64,000 nt of DNA from Porphyrobacter sp. GA68 (GTDB lineage: Bacteria > Pseudomonadota > Alphaproteobacteria > Sphingomonadales > Sphingomonadaceae). The DNA lies in NCBI RefSeq assembly GCF_022605525.1, contig NZ_JAKQYJ010000002.1, positions 558,001-622,000 on the forward strand, read 5' to 3'. The notes beneath the pieces were generated by a model. That model was not told where the DNA came from and searched no databases. It saw only the letters and a program-made list of their open reading frames with translations. A program made the translations under genes and the position numbers. Position 1 is the stretch's first letter, and every line of letters begins with the position of its first letter. Positions 18,982 through 27,233 of this stretch are shown piece by piece.

Positions 18982-21231
18982 ATGCAACAGGCGGGTTGTA
19001 ACCCGGCAACTATGTCCCCGGCACCCGCAATGAGCAGCGAGAAAACGCCGCCAAAAAGGTCTGCCCACCGCCTGCTGGGCGGAAGGGCACCACGCGGAAA
19101 CCTGTTCCTGTGGCTGGAATTCGGGTCGGCCACCGCGCTCATCCTGATGATCTGGGCGGCATACTGGAGCTTCAGTTCGGCCTCTCCGGGCGGCCAGATC
19201 CTCCCGTCGGCTCAGGTCACGATGCTGCTGGTCGGGGCGTTGGTTCCGGCCATGGCCCTTCTGGTGCTGGGCGGTCGGCGATTGGCGCTTCGCAGGGCTG
19301 CAGGCAGCACAGCGCGGCTGCACGTCCGGCTCGTCTTTCTGTTTTCCCTGATTGCCGCTGTTCCGACGCTGCTGTTCGCGGCCTTCGCCGCCATCCTGTT
19401 CAAGTTCGGGGTCGACTTCTTCTTTTCGGACGCTTCGCGCGGCCTCATGGAAAATGCCAATCAGCTTGCCGAGGGGTATTACCAGAACAACCAGCTCGAC
19501 GTGGCGCGCGAAACGGTTGCGATGGCGGGCGACATGCGGGCCTATCTTGAGCAAGGCAGCATCCTCGATAGCAGCTTTGCTACCTGGTACGGATACCAGG
19601 CGCAAAGCCGCGATCTGAGCGAGTCCGTTATTCTTCAGGAAGCGGCCGATGGCACCACGCGGATCGCCGCGCTCCTTAACCTTCGCGGCGACAACCAACC
19701 GGCCGATTTCGTCAACCGGCATCTTGCGGCGATCAAGGGCGGCCAGCTGGTTTATGTGGAAGGCGGACCGGCGCGGATCGAGGCCGTTTCTGCCATCGAC
19801 GTACAAAGCGGCATCTATCTTTATACTTCGCGCAATTCGGAAGCGGAAAGCTTCGCCTACTGGAAGAAGGCGGAGGCGATCGCTGCCGATTACAACCTGC
19901 TGACTGAACGCGCCCGCGCCTTGCAGCTGCGCTTTGTCCTTGCGCTGTTTTTCGTCAGTCTTGCGCTGGTCGCCTTTGCCGTCTGGTTCGCCTTGCGGTT
20001 TGCCGATCGGCAGGTCCAGCCCCTGACCGAACTGGTCGCGGCCGCCCGGAGGGTCGGGGCCGGCAACTTCTCCTTGCGGGTGGCGGGCCGTACCAGTGGT
20101 GATGAGATTGGCCTCCTCAACCGCGCGTTCAACCGCATGACGGCGCAACTGGAAAAACAGACCGCTGCGCTGCTCAAGGCCAATCACCAGCTCGACGAGC
20201 GGCGCAGTTTCACCGAGGCGGTGCTGGAATCGGTCAGCGCCGGGATCGTCTCTGTTGATCAGGGCGGGCGCATCCTCTTGATGAACGCTTCTGCGCAACA
20301 GGTTCTTTTCGAGCGGCAGGGTCCGGTCGAGGCGGGTCACATCCTGACGGATGTCGCTCCTGAGATCGCCGCCCTTATCGAAAGCAGCTCCGGGCAGGGG
20401 CTGGTCACCATGACGCGTGGCGGGGAACTCATCACTCTGGCCGTGAAGGTTCGGGCGCAGCATGACGGGCACGTCATCACCTTTGACGACATCACCCGGC
20501 AGATCATCGATCAGCGTCAGGCCGCCTGGTCGGACGTGGCTCGGCGCATCGCGCACGAGATCAAGAACCCGCTGACCCCCATCCAGCTCGCAACAGAGCG
20601 GCTGAAGCGGCGGTATCGCAAACAGATAGCAGCGGACGGCGAGCTGTTCGACGACCTCACAAGCACCATCGTTCGCCAGGTGGGTGACCTGCGCAAGATG
20701 GTGGACGAATTCTCCTCCTTCGCGCGGCTGCCCAAGCCCGTCTTCCGGCAGGAAGATGCGGCCGATCTCGTCCGCCAGGCGCTCTTTCTTCAGGAAGTGG
20801 CGCGCCAGGACATTCGGTTCACCTACGCCGAAGAGGGAGACGATCTGCGTTTCATGTGCGACCGCCATCAGGTCGGGCAGGCCGTGACCAACGTGCTCAA
20901 GAACGCGGTGGAGGCCATCGATGCGCGCAAGGTGAACGAGCCGGGCGAGTGGACGGGCCGCGTAGCAGTGACTGTTTCGGTTACGGATGATTTCGTCACC
21001 GTATCCACGACGGACAACGGCATCGGCCTGCCCAAGGATTACGAGCGCATTGTCGAACCGTATGTGACCACTCGCGAGAAGGGGACTGGTCTTGGCCTGG
21101 CCATTGTCAGCAAGATTGTGGAAGAGCACGGCGGCGACCTTGCCTTTCATCCGCAGGCCGATGGCGGCTCAACCGTGGTTCTCCGCTTCGCCAGATCGCC
21201 TGTTGCGTCTGACTTGCGGGCAGCCGGTTGA
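18982..21231 (+). CDS. ntrY: NtrY-type sensor histidine kinase
   Basis: About 749 residues. There are N-terminal membrane segments (about 43-62, 77-97 and 112-136), an extracytoplasmic stretch, then a last span near 310-335. HAMP (RFADRQVQPL onwards), a PAS domain, and the kinase core follow. The phospho-acceptor His is in ARRIAHEIKNPLTPIQLA, the N box is NVLKNAVEAID, and the ATP lid contains TDNGIGLP and GTGLGLAIVSKI. All residues needed for kinase activity are present. ATGs at 19012 and 19030 are alternative starts. It pairs with ntrX 20 bases downstream. Known functions are nitrogen, redox and envelope responses. Confidence 0.93.
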   Translation: MQQAGCNPATMSPAPAMSSEKTPPKRSAHRLLGGRAPRGNLFLWLEFGSATALILMIWAAYWSFSSASPGGQILPSAQVTMLLVGALVPAMALLVLGGRRLALRRAAGSTARLHVRLVFLFSLIAAVPTLLFAAFAAILFKFGVDFFFSDASRGLMENANQLAEGYYQNNQLDVARETVAMAGDMRAYLEQGSILDSSFATWYGYQAQSRDLSESVILQEAADGTTRIAALLNLRGDNQPADFVNRHLAAIKGGQLVYVEGGPARIEAVSAIDVQSGIYLYTSRNSEAESFAYWKKAEAIAADYNLLTERARALQLRFVLALFFVSLALVAFAVWFALRFADRQVQPLTELVAAARRVGAGNFSLRVAGRTSGDEIGLLNRAFNRMTAQLEKQTAALLKANHQLDERRSFTEAVLESVSAGIVSVDQGGRILLMNASAQQVLFERQGPVEAGHILTDVAPEIAALIESSSGQGLVTMTRGGELITLAVKVRAQHDGHVITFDDITRQIIDQRQAAWSDVARRIAHEIKNPLTPIQLATERLKRRYRKQIAADGELFDDLTSTIVRQVGDLRKMVDEFSSFARLPKPVFRQEDAADLVRQALFLQEVARQDIRFTYAEEGDDLRFMCDRHQVGQAVTNVLKNAVEAIDARKVNEPGEWTGRVAVTVSVTDDFVTVSTTDNGIGLPKDYERIVEPYVTTREKGTGLGLAIVSKIVEEHGGDLAFHPQADGGSTVVLRFARSPVASDLRAAG

Positions 21232-21251
21232 AATTAATGGAGAGCGGATAA

Positions 21252-22643
21252 GTGGCCCTGGACATACTTGTAGTCGATGACGAGCGCGATATTCGCGAGT
21301 TGGTCGCGGGGGTGCTGAGCGACGAAGGCTACAGCTGCCGCACCGCGGGCGACAGCGCCTCGGCGCTGGCGGCGGTGGATGACAAGCGGCCACACCTCGT
21401 CCTGCTGGACGTCTGGCTCCACGGCAGCCCGATGGACGGGCTGGAGGTTCTCGACGCGCTGAAGCAACGCGAACCCGATCTGCCGGTCATCATCTTTTCC
21501 GGCCACGGCAACATCGACACCGCCGTGTCGGCCGTCAGCCGGGGTGCGGTGGACTTCATCGAGAAGCCGTTTGAAACCGAACGACTGCTGCTGCTGGTGG
21601 AACGGGCTACAGCTACTGAAAAGCTGCGTCGCAACATGATCGGCTTGCAGCAGCGTCTGCCCAACGACAGCGAATTCACCGGTCACTCCGCTGCAATCAA
21701 CAATGTTCGCGCAACCCTGAAAAGAGTGGCAGGGACGGGTAGTCGCGTCCTGATCACCGGGCCGGCGGGGTCAGGCAAGGAGATCGCCGCGCGGCTGCTG
21801 CACAGCTGGAGCAGCCGGGCTGACAATGCGTTCGTGGTGGTTAATTCGGCCCGCATCACGCCAGAACGTTTCGAGGAGGAACTGTTTGGAGAGGAAGCCG
21901 ACGGCAAGCTGGTGCGCCCCGGATTGCTGGAACTGGCCGACGGCGGAACGCTGTACTTCGATGAAGTCGCAGACATGCCCCTTTCGACGCAGGCGCGGAT
22001 CCTTCGCGTGCTTACGGAGCAGAGTTTCGTCAGGGTCGGCGGCAACCGGCAGATCGGGGTGGACGCACGAGTGGTGTCTTCAACCGCACGCGATCTCGAC
22101 AAGGAAATCGCCGAGAAGCGGTTCAGAGAGGACTTGTTCTACCGCCTGGCTGTCGTTCCGGTGGCAGTTCCTCCGCTGGCAGACCGGCGTGAGGACATCC
22201 CAGCGCTGGCAGAATACTTCTTCGCGCGCTTCGCCGCCAGCCAGAGCCTGCAACCACCTGACATCAGCCCCGAGGCGCTGGCGGTGCTGCAATCATACGA
22301 TTGGCCGGGCAATGTGCGCCAGTTGCGCAACGTGGTAGAACGCACGATCATCCTTTCGCCGCGGGAAGAACTGTCCTGCATCCAGCCCGACATGCTGCCA
22401 AGCGAGGTGCTGGGCGTTCAGGCACGCCAATCAAGCGGCAGCCTGTCCACCTTGATGGGGGCGCCTTTGCGAGAGGCGCGGGAGAATTTCGAACGCGAGT
22501 ACCTGTCGGTGCAAATTCGCCGCTTCTCCGGCAACATATCGAGGACCGCCAGCTTTATCGGAATGGAGCGCAGCGCCCTTCACCGAAAGCTGAAGCTGCT
22601 CGGACTGGGCGAAAGGCGGCTTGATGAAAGTGAAATCGATTGA
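21252..22643 (+). CDS. ntrX: NtrX-type response regulator lacking the GAFTGA loop
   Basis: 463 residues with three parts. The receiver has Asp53 in VLLDVW as phospho-acceptor, with acidic residues Asp9/Asp10 and a Lys in IEKPFE. The AAA+ domain has Walker A GPAGSGKE, Walker B TLYFDEVAD and sensor/Arg-finger region RFREDLFYRL. A Fis-type helix-turn-helix ends the protein (ISRTASFIGMERSALHRKL). Between ELFG and ADGGTLYFDE, where NtrC-class activators carry GAFTGA, this protein has only EEADGKLVRPGLLEL. It therefore lacks the loop that contacts sigma-54 and probably works as a conventional DNA-binding regulator. Confidence 0.93.
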   Translation: MALDILVVDDERDIRELVAGVLSDEGYSCRTAGDSASALAAVDDKRPHLVLLDVWLHGSPMDGLEVLDALKQREPDLPVIIFSGHGNIDTAVSAVSRGAVDFIEKPFETERLLLLVERATATEKLRRNMIGLQQRLPNDSEFTGHSAAINNVRATLKRVAGTGSRVLITGPAGSGKEIAARLLHSWSSRADNAFVVVNSARITPERFEEELFGEEADGKLVRPGLLELADGGTLYFDEVADMPLSTQARILRVLTEQSFVRVGGNRQIGVDARVVSSTARDLDKEIAEKRFREDLFYRLAVVPVAVPPLADRREDIPALAEYFFARFAASQSLQPPDISPEALAVLQSYDWPGNVRQLRNVVERTIILSPREELSCIQPDMLPSEVLGVQARQSSGSLSTLMGAPLREARENFEREYLSVQIRRFSGNISRTASFIGMERSALHRKLKLLGLGERRLDESEID

Positions 22644-22788
22644 AGCCCGACCTGGGCCCTTGAGGAAACCAACCGCCCGCCAGATCATTTCGCTTCATAG
22701 TTGCGGCCACATCAACGGACGGGTGGATAGCGGGGCTCTGGGGCTGAACGATGTCGCCGCGTTCTTCGCCGCTCGTCGAGGGCCATAG
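22624..22788 (+). CDS. Possible 54-residue protein between ntrX and hfq
   Basis: An open frame from ATG to TAG overlaps the last 20 bases of ntrX in another frame and ends 15 bases before hfq. AAAGGCGG lies shortly before the ATG. The product would be basic at its N-terminus (MKVKSIEARPGPLRKP) and end VAAFFAARRGP. I recognise no family. Codon choice is less GC3-biased at the start than in neighbouring genes. It could be a leader peptide, a real small protein or chance. Confidence 0.3.
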   Translation: MKVKSIEARPGPLRKPTARQIISLHSCGHINGRVDSGALGLNDVAAFFAARRGP

Positions 22789-22803
22789 GACAGGAGAACT
22801 TCA

Positions 22804-23355
22804 ATGCCGGGTGGATCGACCCTCAGCGTGCGGCCTACGGCACCGAAGAAAGCGGCGCCGCAACAGGAAGGCGCCGACAAGCAGAAACCCGGCAATTTGC
22901 AGGACGCGTTCCTGAACCATCTGCGCAAGAACAAGACTTCCGTCACCATGTTTCTGGTCAAGGGCGTCAAACTGCAGGGCATCATAACCTGGTTCGACAA
23001 CTTTTCCGTGCTTCTGCGGCGCGACGGCCAAGCCCAGCTCGTTTACAAGCACGCCATCTCAACCATCATGCCCGCACAGCAGACCGACCCCAGGCAGTTC
23101 GCGAGTCACCCGATCACTCCGAAGCAGAAGATTCTTCAGGATATCTTCCTGTCCCGGGTTGCAGAGGCCGAGGTCCAGGTCACGGTGTTTCTGGTCAACG
23201 GGGTTATGCTGCAAGGCCGTCTCGCCTCATACGACCTCTTCTGCGTCTTGCTAGAGAGGGATGGGTACGTGCAGCTCGCCTACAAGCATGCGGTTTCTAC
23301 CATACAGCCTGCAGAAACTGTTGATCTCAGCGACGAATGGGAAGGCGAGAGCTGA
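22804..23355 (+). CDS. hfq: Tandem-domain RNA chaperone Hfq (two Sm/Hfq folds in one chain)
   Basis: 183 residues against the usual 75-100. A Lys/Gln-rich leader (1-30) precedes Hfq domain 1 (about 31-91), a 19-residue linker and Hfq domain 2 (about 110-170). Domain 1 keeps Gln33/Asp34, WFDNF and YKHA (81-84), and a basic rim Arg41-Lys42-Asn43-Lys44. Domain 2 keeps Gln112/Asp113, SYDLF and YKHA (160-163), but its rim reads Ala120-Glu121-Ala122-Glu123. Both keep the distal-face aromatic (Phe50, Phe129) and Gln78/Gln157. Three chains could build a pseudo-hexamer with rim patches only on alternating units. AGGAG precedes the ATG; hflX overlaps the end. Confidence 0.94.
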   Translation: MPGGSTLSVRPTAPKKAAPQQEGADKQKPGNLQDAFLNHLRKNKTSVTMFLVKGVKLQGIITWFDNFSVLLRRDGQAQLVYKHAISTIMPAQQTDPRQFASHPITPKQKILQDIFLSRVAEAEVQVTVFLVNGVMLQGRLASYDLFCVLLERDGYVQLAYKHAVSTIQPAETVDLSDEWEGES

Positions 23356-24701
23356 TTTTTGACGATGGTTTGACGGAAGAAGTCACGCGTGGTGCACGCG
23401 GGCTGGTGGTGTGCCCCGACATCCGCGGGGTCGAGTATGACCGGAATGCGTCCGCTCGGCTTGAAGAGGCAGAGGGTCTCGCCGCAGCGATCGGTATTCG
23501 CCGCGTCGGCAGCGTCATCATACCTGTTCGCACAGTCCGGCCCGCGACCTTGTTCGGAAAAGGCCAGATCGACAACATCGCCGCCGCCTGCGAGCGGGAC
23601 GAGGTACAGCTGGTCATCATCGACGGGCCGCTTACACCCATCCAGCAGCGAAACCTGGAACAGGAATTGCAGCGGAAGGTCATCGACCGGACGGGTCTGA
23701 TCCTGGAAATCTTCGGCGAGCGGGCGGCAACTGCGGAAGGCCGGCTGCAGGTAGAACTTGCCCACCTCGAGTATCAGCAAAGCCGCCTGGTGCGAAGCTG
23801 GACACACCTTGAGCGGCAACGTGGTGGATACGGTTTCCTGGGAGGCCCGGGAGAGACGCAGATCGAGGCGGACCGACGAATGATCCGCCAGCGGATCGCG
23901 AGGCTGCGCCGGGAACTTGATCAGGTCCGCCGCACCCGCACGCTGCATCGCGAACGCAGGGGAAGGGCGCCCTGGCCGGTCATCGCGCTGGTGGGCTACA
24001 CCAATGCGGGCAAATCTACCCTGTTCAATCGACTTACCGGTGCCGACGTGGTGGCGCAGGACATGCTGTTTGCCACGCTCGATCCCACCATGCGGGCAAT
24101 CGCATTGCCGGGGATCGAAAAGGCTATCCTGTCGGACACGGTGGGGTTCATCTCGGATCTGCCGACACAGCTTGTCGCCGCATTCCGCGCCACTCTGGAG
24201 GAGGTAACCGAGGCTGACCTCATCTGTCATGTGCGCGATATTGCCGGAGAACAGACCCAGGCGGAACGCGAACAGGTGCATACCATTCTGGCCGATCTCG
24301 GGGTTATTCAGACGAGCGGCGAGCCGCCTCTGGTTCCTGTCGTGGAAGTGCTGAACAAAATCGACCAGCTGGACCCTGATCGACGAGCGGCCTTGCTTGA
24401 GCAGGCGCGCGAAGACCCCTCGATGGTGCCTGTGTCGGCCCTGACGGGGGAGGGGGTCGACTTGCTGTTACGTCGGTTGTCCGAACAGCTGTCGCTGCAA
24501 TCGCGGGAATACAGGCTTGCTTTGCCGCTGAGTGATGGCAGAAGGCTCGCCTGGCTTCACGAACACGGTGAAGTTGTACGCGAAACCCGCGATGTGGCAG
24601 CAGGTATGCAGCATGTGCTGGTTCGCCTGTCACCAAAGGCGTTCGGGCAATTCATTAAGCTACCTGGGGCGAAGGGCAGCCCGGTTGCTCCCGCAGTTTG
24701 A
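23337..24701 (+). CDS. hflX: Ribosome-associated GTPase HflX
   Basis: 454 residues. An N-terminal HflX domain ([20 protein letters not shown]) is joined by a coiled region ([20 protein letters not shown], then [19 protein letters not shown]) to a GTPase domain. G1 is [10 protein letters not shown]3 is DTVGFI and G4 is NKID. HflX splits stalled ribosomes under heat stress in E. coli. The start lies 19 bases inside hfq, so the two are translationally linked as in many proteobacteria. Its end overlaps mazG on the other strand by 47 bases. Confidence 0.94.
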   Translation: MGRRELIFDDGLTEEVTRGARGLVVCPDIRGVEYDRNASARLEEAEGLAAAIGIRRVGSVIIPVRTVRPATLFGKGQIDNIAAACERDEVQLVIIDGPLTPIQQRNLEQELQRKVIDRTGLILEIFGERAATAEGRLQVELAHLEYQQSRLVRSWTHLERQRGGYGFLGGPGETQIEADRRMIRQRIARLRRELDQVRRTRTLHRERRGRAPWPVIALVGYTNAGKSTLFNRLTGADVVAQDMLFATLDPTMRAIALPGIEKAILSDTVGFISDLPTQLVAAFRATLEEVTEADLICHVRDIAGEQTQAEREQVHTILADLGVIQTSGEPPLVPVVEVLNKIDQLDPDRRAALLEQAREDPSMVPVSALTGEGVDLLLRRLSEQLSLQSREYRLALPLSDGRRLAWLHEHGEVVRETRDVAAGMQHVLVRLSPKAFGQFIKLPGAKGSPVAPAV

Positions 24702-25455
24702 CGCTCTGCCACAAAGCTTCCTGCTCCTCCAGGGACAGGGAAGAAAATGCATCGGCTGCCAGTTCTTCCATGGCACGATACCGCCGCTCGAACTTCTCGT
24801 TCGCGCTCCGTAAAGCTTGCTCACCATCAATCCCGTATGCGCGGAGAAGATTGACGGCAGCGAACAGGAGATCGCCCGCTTCTTCGGCACGCGCAGTGTC
24901 GTCAGGAGCCGCCGTGAATTCGTCGATCTCCTCATGCAGTTTTGCAAGCGGGCCTTCGACGTTCGGCCAGTCGAACCCATCGCGGGCGGCCCGTTTCTGC
25001 AGCTTTTGCGCCCGCATCAGCGCCGGTAAAGCGCGCGCCACTCCATCCATCGAGCTGTCCGCGCCCTTGTCGGCGCGCTCGGTGTGCTTGAGCTCTTCCC
25101 ACCGAACATCTGTCATGCCGCTGTCTATGGCGTGAGTTTTCGTATCGAAAACATGCGGGTGTCGTGCGATCATCTTGGCGGTGATCCCGGCAGCCACGTC
25201 CGCAAAGCTGAACGCGCCAGCCTCAGCAGCGATTTGCGCGTGATACACTACCTGAAGCAGAAGATCGCCCAGTTCTTCCTTTAACGCTGTCACGTCAGCG
25301 CGGTCGATTGCATCGGCGACTTCGTAAGCTTCTTCAATCGTATACGGCGCAACGGAGGCAAAATCCTGCGCTAGATCCCAAGTGCAACCAGTGTCTGGAT
25401 CGCGCAGTCGCCGCATCACTGACAGCAGGGGCGCTAAGGAGTGATCAGCATTCAT
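24655..25455 (-). CDS. mazG: Nucleoside triphosphate pyrophosphohydrolase MazG
   Basis: About 266 residues with two MazG-type all-alpha NTP pyrophosphohydrolase repeats. Metal-binding acidic motifs are visible in the first (TIEEAYEVADAIDRAD, EELGDLLLQVVYHAQ) and in the second (LHEEIDEFTAA, RAEEAGDLLFAAVN). It cleaves NTPs to NMP plus PPi and is a house-cleaning and stringent-response modulator in E. coli. ATG MNADHS is preferred; TTG six bases upstream is possible. It lies 64 bases after the small membrane-protein gene, past an AT-rich stretch unusual for this genome. Confidence 0.93.
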   Translation of the reverse strand: MNADHSLAPLLSVMRRLRDPDTGCTWDLAQDFASVAPYTIEEAYEVADAIDRADVTALKEELGDLLLQVVYHAQIAAEAGAFSFADVAAGITAKMIARHPHVFDTKTHAIDSGMTDVRWEELKHTERADKGADSSMDGVARALPALMRAQKLQKRAARDGFDWPNVEGPLAKLHEEIDEFTAAPDDTARAEEAGDLLFAAVNLLRAYGIDGEQALRSANEKFERRYRAMEELAADAFSSLSLEEQEALWQSVKLREQPGCPSPQVA

Positions 25456-25519
25456 GGGCAACTCGCAAGACTCAGGAGAATGATAATAGATATTATGTAA
25501 AATGAACGGCGGTTTAGCG

Positions 25520-25693
25520 TCAGGCCGCCATCAATGTCGAGGTAAGGATCGCGACCACGGCAAAAATCACTATCCACGCACCTGCCAGTATCGCGCCTCT
25601 TTTGAAGTCCATCTGTCTGGCGCGCAACGCGCTCAGCGCAAGGATCAGGAAGCCGCCGAGTGCCACCAGGGAGACGATAGCATACTCGTTCAC
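25520..25693 (-). CDS. Small 57-residue protein with two membrane helices
   Basis: The start GTG overlaps the stop of the MBL-hydrolase gene as GTGA. The frame runs to TGA. The product begins MNEYAIVSLVALGGFLILAL, a clear membrane helix, then ALRARQMDFKRG as a positive loop. A second helix follows with ILAGAWIVIFAVVAILT, ending LMAA. Two spans joined by a basic cytoplasmic loop give a hairpin with both ends outside. Coupling to the run above it and well-formed helices argue for a real gene. Function unknown. Confidence 0.7.
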   Translation of the reverse strand: MNEYAIVSLVALGGFLILALSALRARQMDFKRGAILAGAWIVIFAVVAILTSTLMAA

Positions 25694-26457
25694 ACCACGA
25701 TCTCCATGCCGTCATACCCGACAAAAACATGGTCGGGGAGTTCCGCGCTGACTGCCGCGTAATCCATCGTGTTATCCATGTGTGTCAGAACGACCTGCTG
25801 CGCGCGCACGGCGGCGGCAAACTCCAGCGCCATCTCGAGGTTCGCGTGAGTCGGATGATTCTGTCGGCGCAGGCAGTCGCTGACCAACAGCTTCACTCCG
25901 TCAAACAAAGTCAGCATCTCATCCGTAATCTCGTGAAAATCAACAGCATAGCCAATTGATTTATCACTGCACTCGAACAAAAGTCCTGTGCTTGTCATCG
26001 ATCCGTGCGGCATTTCACAATGGCGGATGGAACAGCCGGCAACCAGATGCAGCTTGTTGAGCTGCGCCAGTTCAACAATCGTGGAATATCCGTCCCGCCC
26101 GGCAAAGACATAACCGAACCGCCCACGAAGCCGGCGCACCGTTTCCTCGCCCGCGAACCCGGGCAACGGATTGCTGCGGCCATAGCGCATCGGTCGCAGA
26201 TCATCGATACCATGGCAGTGATCCGCATGGTCGTGGGTCCACACGATCGCGTCCACGGCGTCTATCTGCTGATCGAGCAATTGCATCCGCAAATCTGTCG
26301 AAGTGTCGATCAGGATCCGTTTTCCATCCTCGCTTTCGATCATCGCGGAGCAGCGGGATCTTCGGTTCTTCGGCTCTGCCGGATCGCACTCGCCCCAATC
26401 GTTGCCTATGCGCGGCACACCCGTTGAAGTTCCGGTGCCAAGCAGGATGAGCTTCAT
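25690..26457 (-). CDS. MBL-fold hydrolase, PhnP-like phosphodiesterase family
   Basis: 255 residues of the metallo-beta-lactamase fold. Metal ligands are visible as THDHADHCHG, a His in EMPHGS, Asp in YAVDFHE, and HPTHANLEMA plus LTHMDN near the C-terminus. The start LILLGTGTSTGVPRIG and DTSTDLRMQLL match the group that includes PhnP (cyclic ribose phosphate phosphodiesterase). No phosphonate genes are near, so the substrate is open. ATGA overlap with tatD upstream and GTGA overlap with the small membrane gene downstream. Confidence 0.88.
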   Translation of the reverse strand: MKLILLGTGTSTGVPRIGNDWGECDPAEPKNRRSRCSAMIESEDGKRILIDTSTDLRMQLLDQQIDAVDAIVWTHDHADHCHGIDDLRPMRYGRSNPLPGFAGEETVRRLRGRFGYVFAGRDGYSTIVELAQLNKLHLVAGCSIRHCEMPHGSMTSTGLLFECSDKSIGYAVDFHEITDEMLTLFDGVKLLVSDCLRRQNHPTHANLEMALEFAAAVRAQQVVLTHMDNTMDYAAVSAELPDHVFVGYDGMEIVV

Positions 26458-27233
26458 GGCGCCGCCTTGCTGAAAAGGCGCCGGAAGTTGGCGGTTGTCT
26501 GCTCAGCGAGGCACTCTGGCGACGTTCCTCGCAAGTCGGCAAGGAAGCTGAGAGTATCTGTCAGGTACGCCGGCTCGCACACGCGGCCGCGATGGGGAAC
26601 AGGCGCCAGGAACGGGCTGTCGGTCTCCACCAGGAGCCGATCTTGCGGCACTTTGGCCGCCACGGCCTGAACACTCCTGGCGTTCTTGAAGGTCACAATG
26701 CCGGAAATCGAAATGCAAAGGCCGAGTTCTAGGACCGCTTCGGCGAATGCCTCCGTCCCGGTGAAGCAGTGGATCAAGGCTGGAAAGTTGCCCGACTGCA
26801 ACTCCTCCCGCAGGATGCCGAGCGTATCCTCCTCTGCATCACGCGTGTGGATGATCACCGGCAGGCCAAGCTCGCGCGCCGCGGCTAGGTGCCGGCGAAA
26901 CAGCGTTTGCTGCGCCATGCGGTCGGAATGATCGTAAAAGTAGTCCAGCCCAGTTTCACCCAGACCGATAACCTTGGGGTGATCAGCGGCATCGACCAAT
27001 GTGTCGCTCGTAACATCGAGATGCTGATCGGCGGCATGCGGATGCACGCCGATGCTGGCCCATACATCCGGCTCCCGTTCCGCGACTGCGACGATCTGGG
27101 ACCACTCCGCCTTCTTGGTCGAGATGTTGAGGAACCCGCCAACACCGGCAGAGCGCGCTCGGTTCAGGACGCCGACCTGATCCTCCACGAGGCCTTCGTA
27201 GTTGAGATGACAATGGCTGTCGATCAAGGTCAT
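26454..27233 (-). CDS. tatD: TatD-family metal-dependent deoxyribonuclease
   Basis: 259 residues, TIM-barrel amidohydrolase-like nuclease. Metal-site motifs are DSHCHLNY, GETGLDYFYD, IHTRDAEED, HCFTGT and VETDSPFLAP. Homologues act as 3'-5' exonucleases in DNA repair or RNA quality control. It sits directly after metG with an ATGA overlap, the classic metG-tatD arrangement, so it is made from the same transcript. Confidence 0.93.
   Translation of the reverse strand: MTLIDSHCHLNYEGLVEDQVGVLNRARSAGVGGFLNISTKKAEWSQIVAVAEREPDVWASIGVHPHAADQHLDVTSDTLVDAADHPKVIGLGETGLDYFYDHSDRMAQQTLFRRHLAAARELGLPVIIHTRDAEEDTLGILREELQSGNFPALIHCFTGTEAFAEAVLELGLCISISGIVTFKNARSVQAVAAKVPQDRLLVETDSPFLAPVPHRGRVCEPAYLTDTLSFLADLRGTSPECLAEQTTANFRRLFSKAAP

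Noticed and set aside
18967-21150. 727-codon open frame on the minus strand
   Set aside because: Mirror of ntrY, which has all kinase motifs; the antisense product has no domain.
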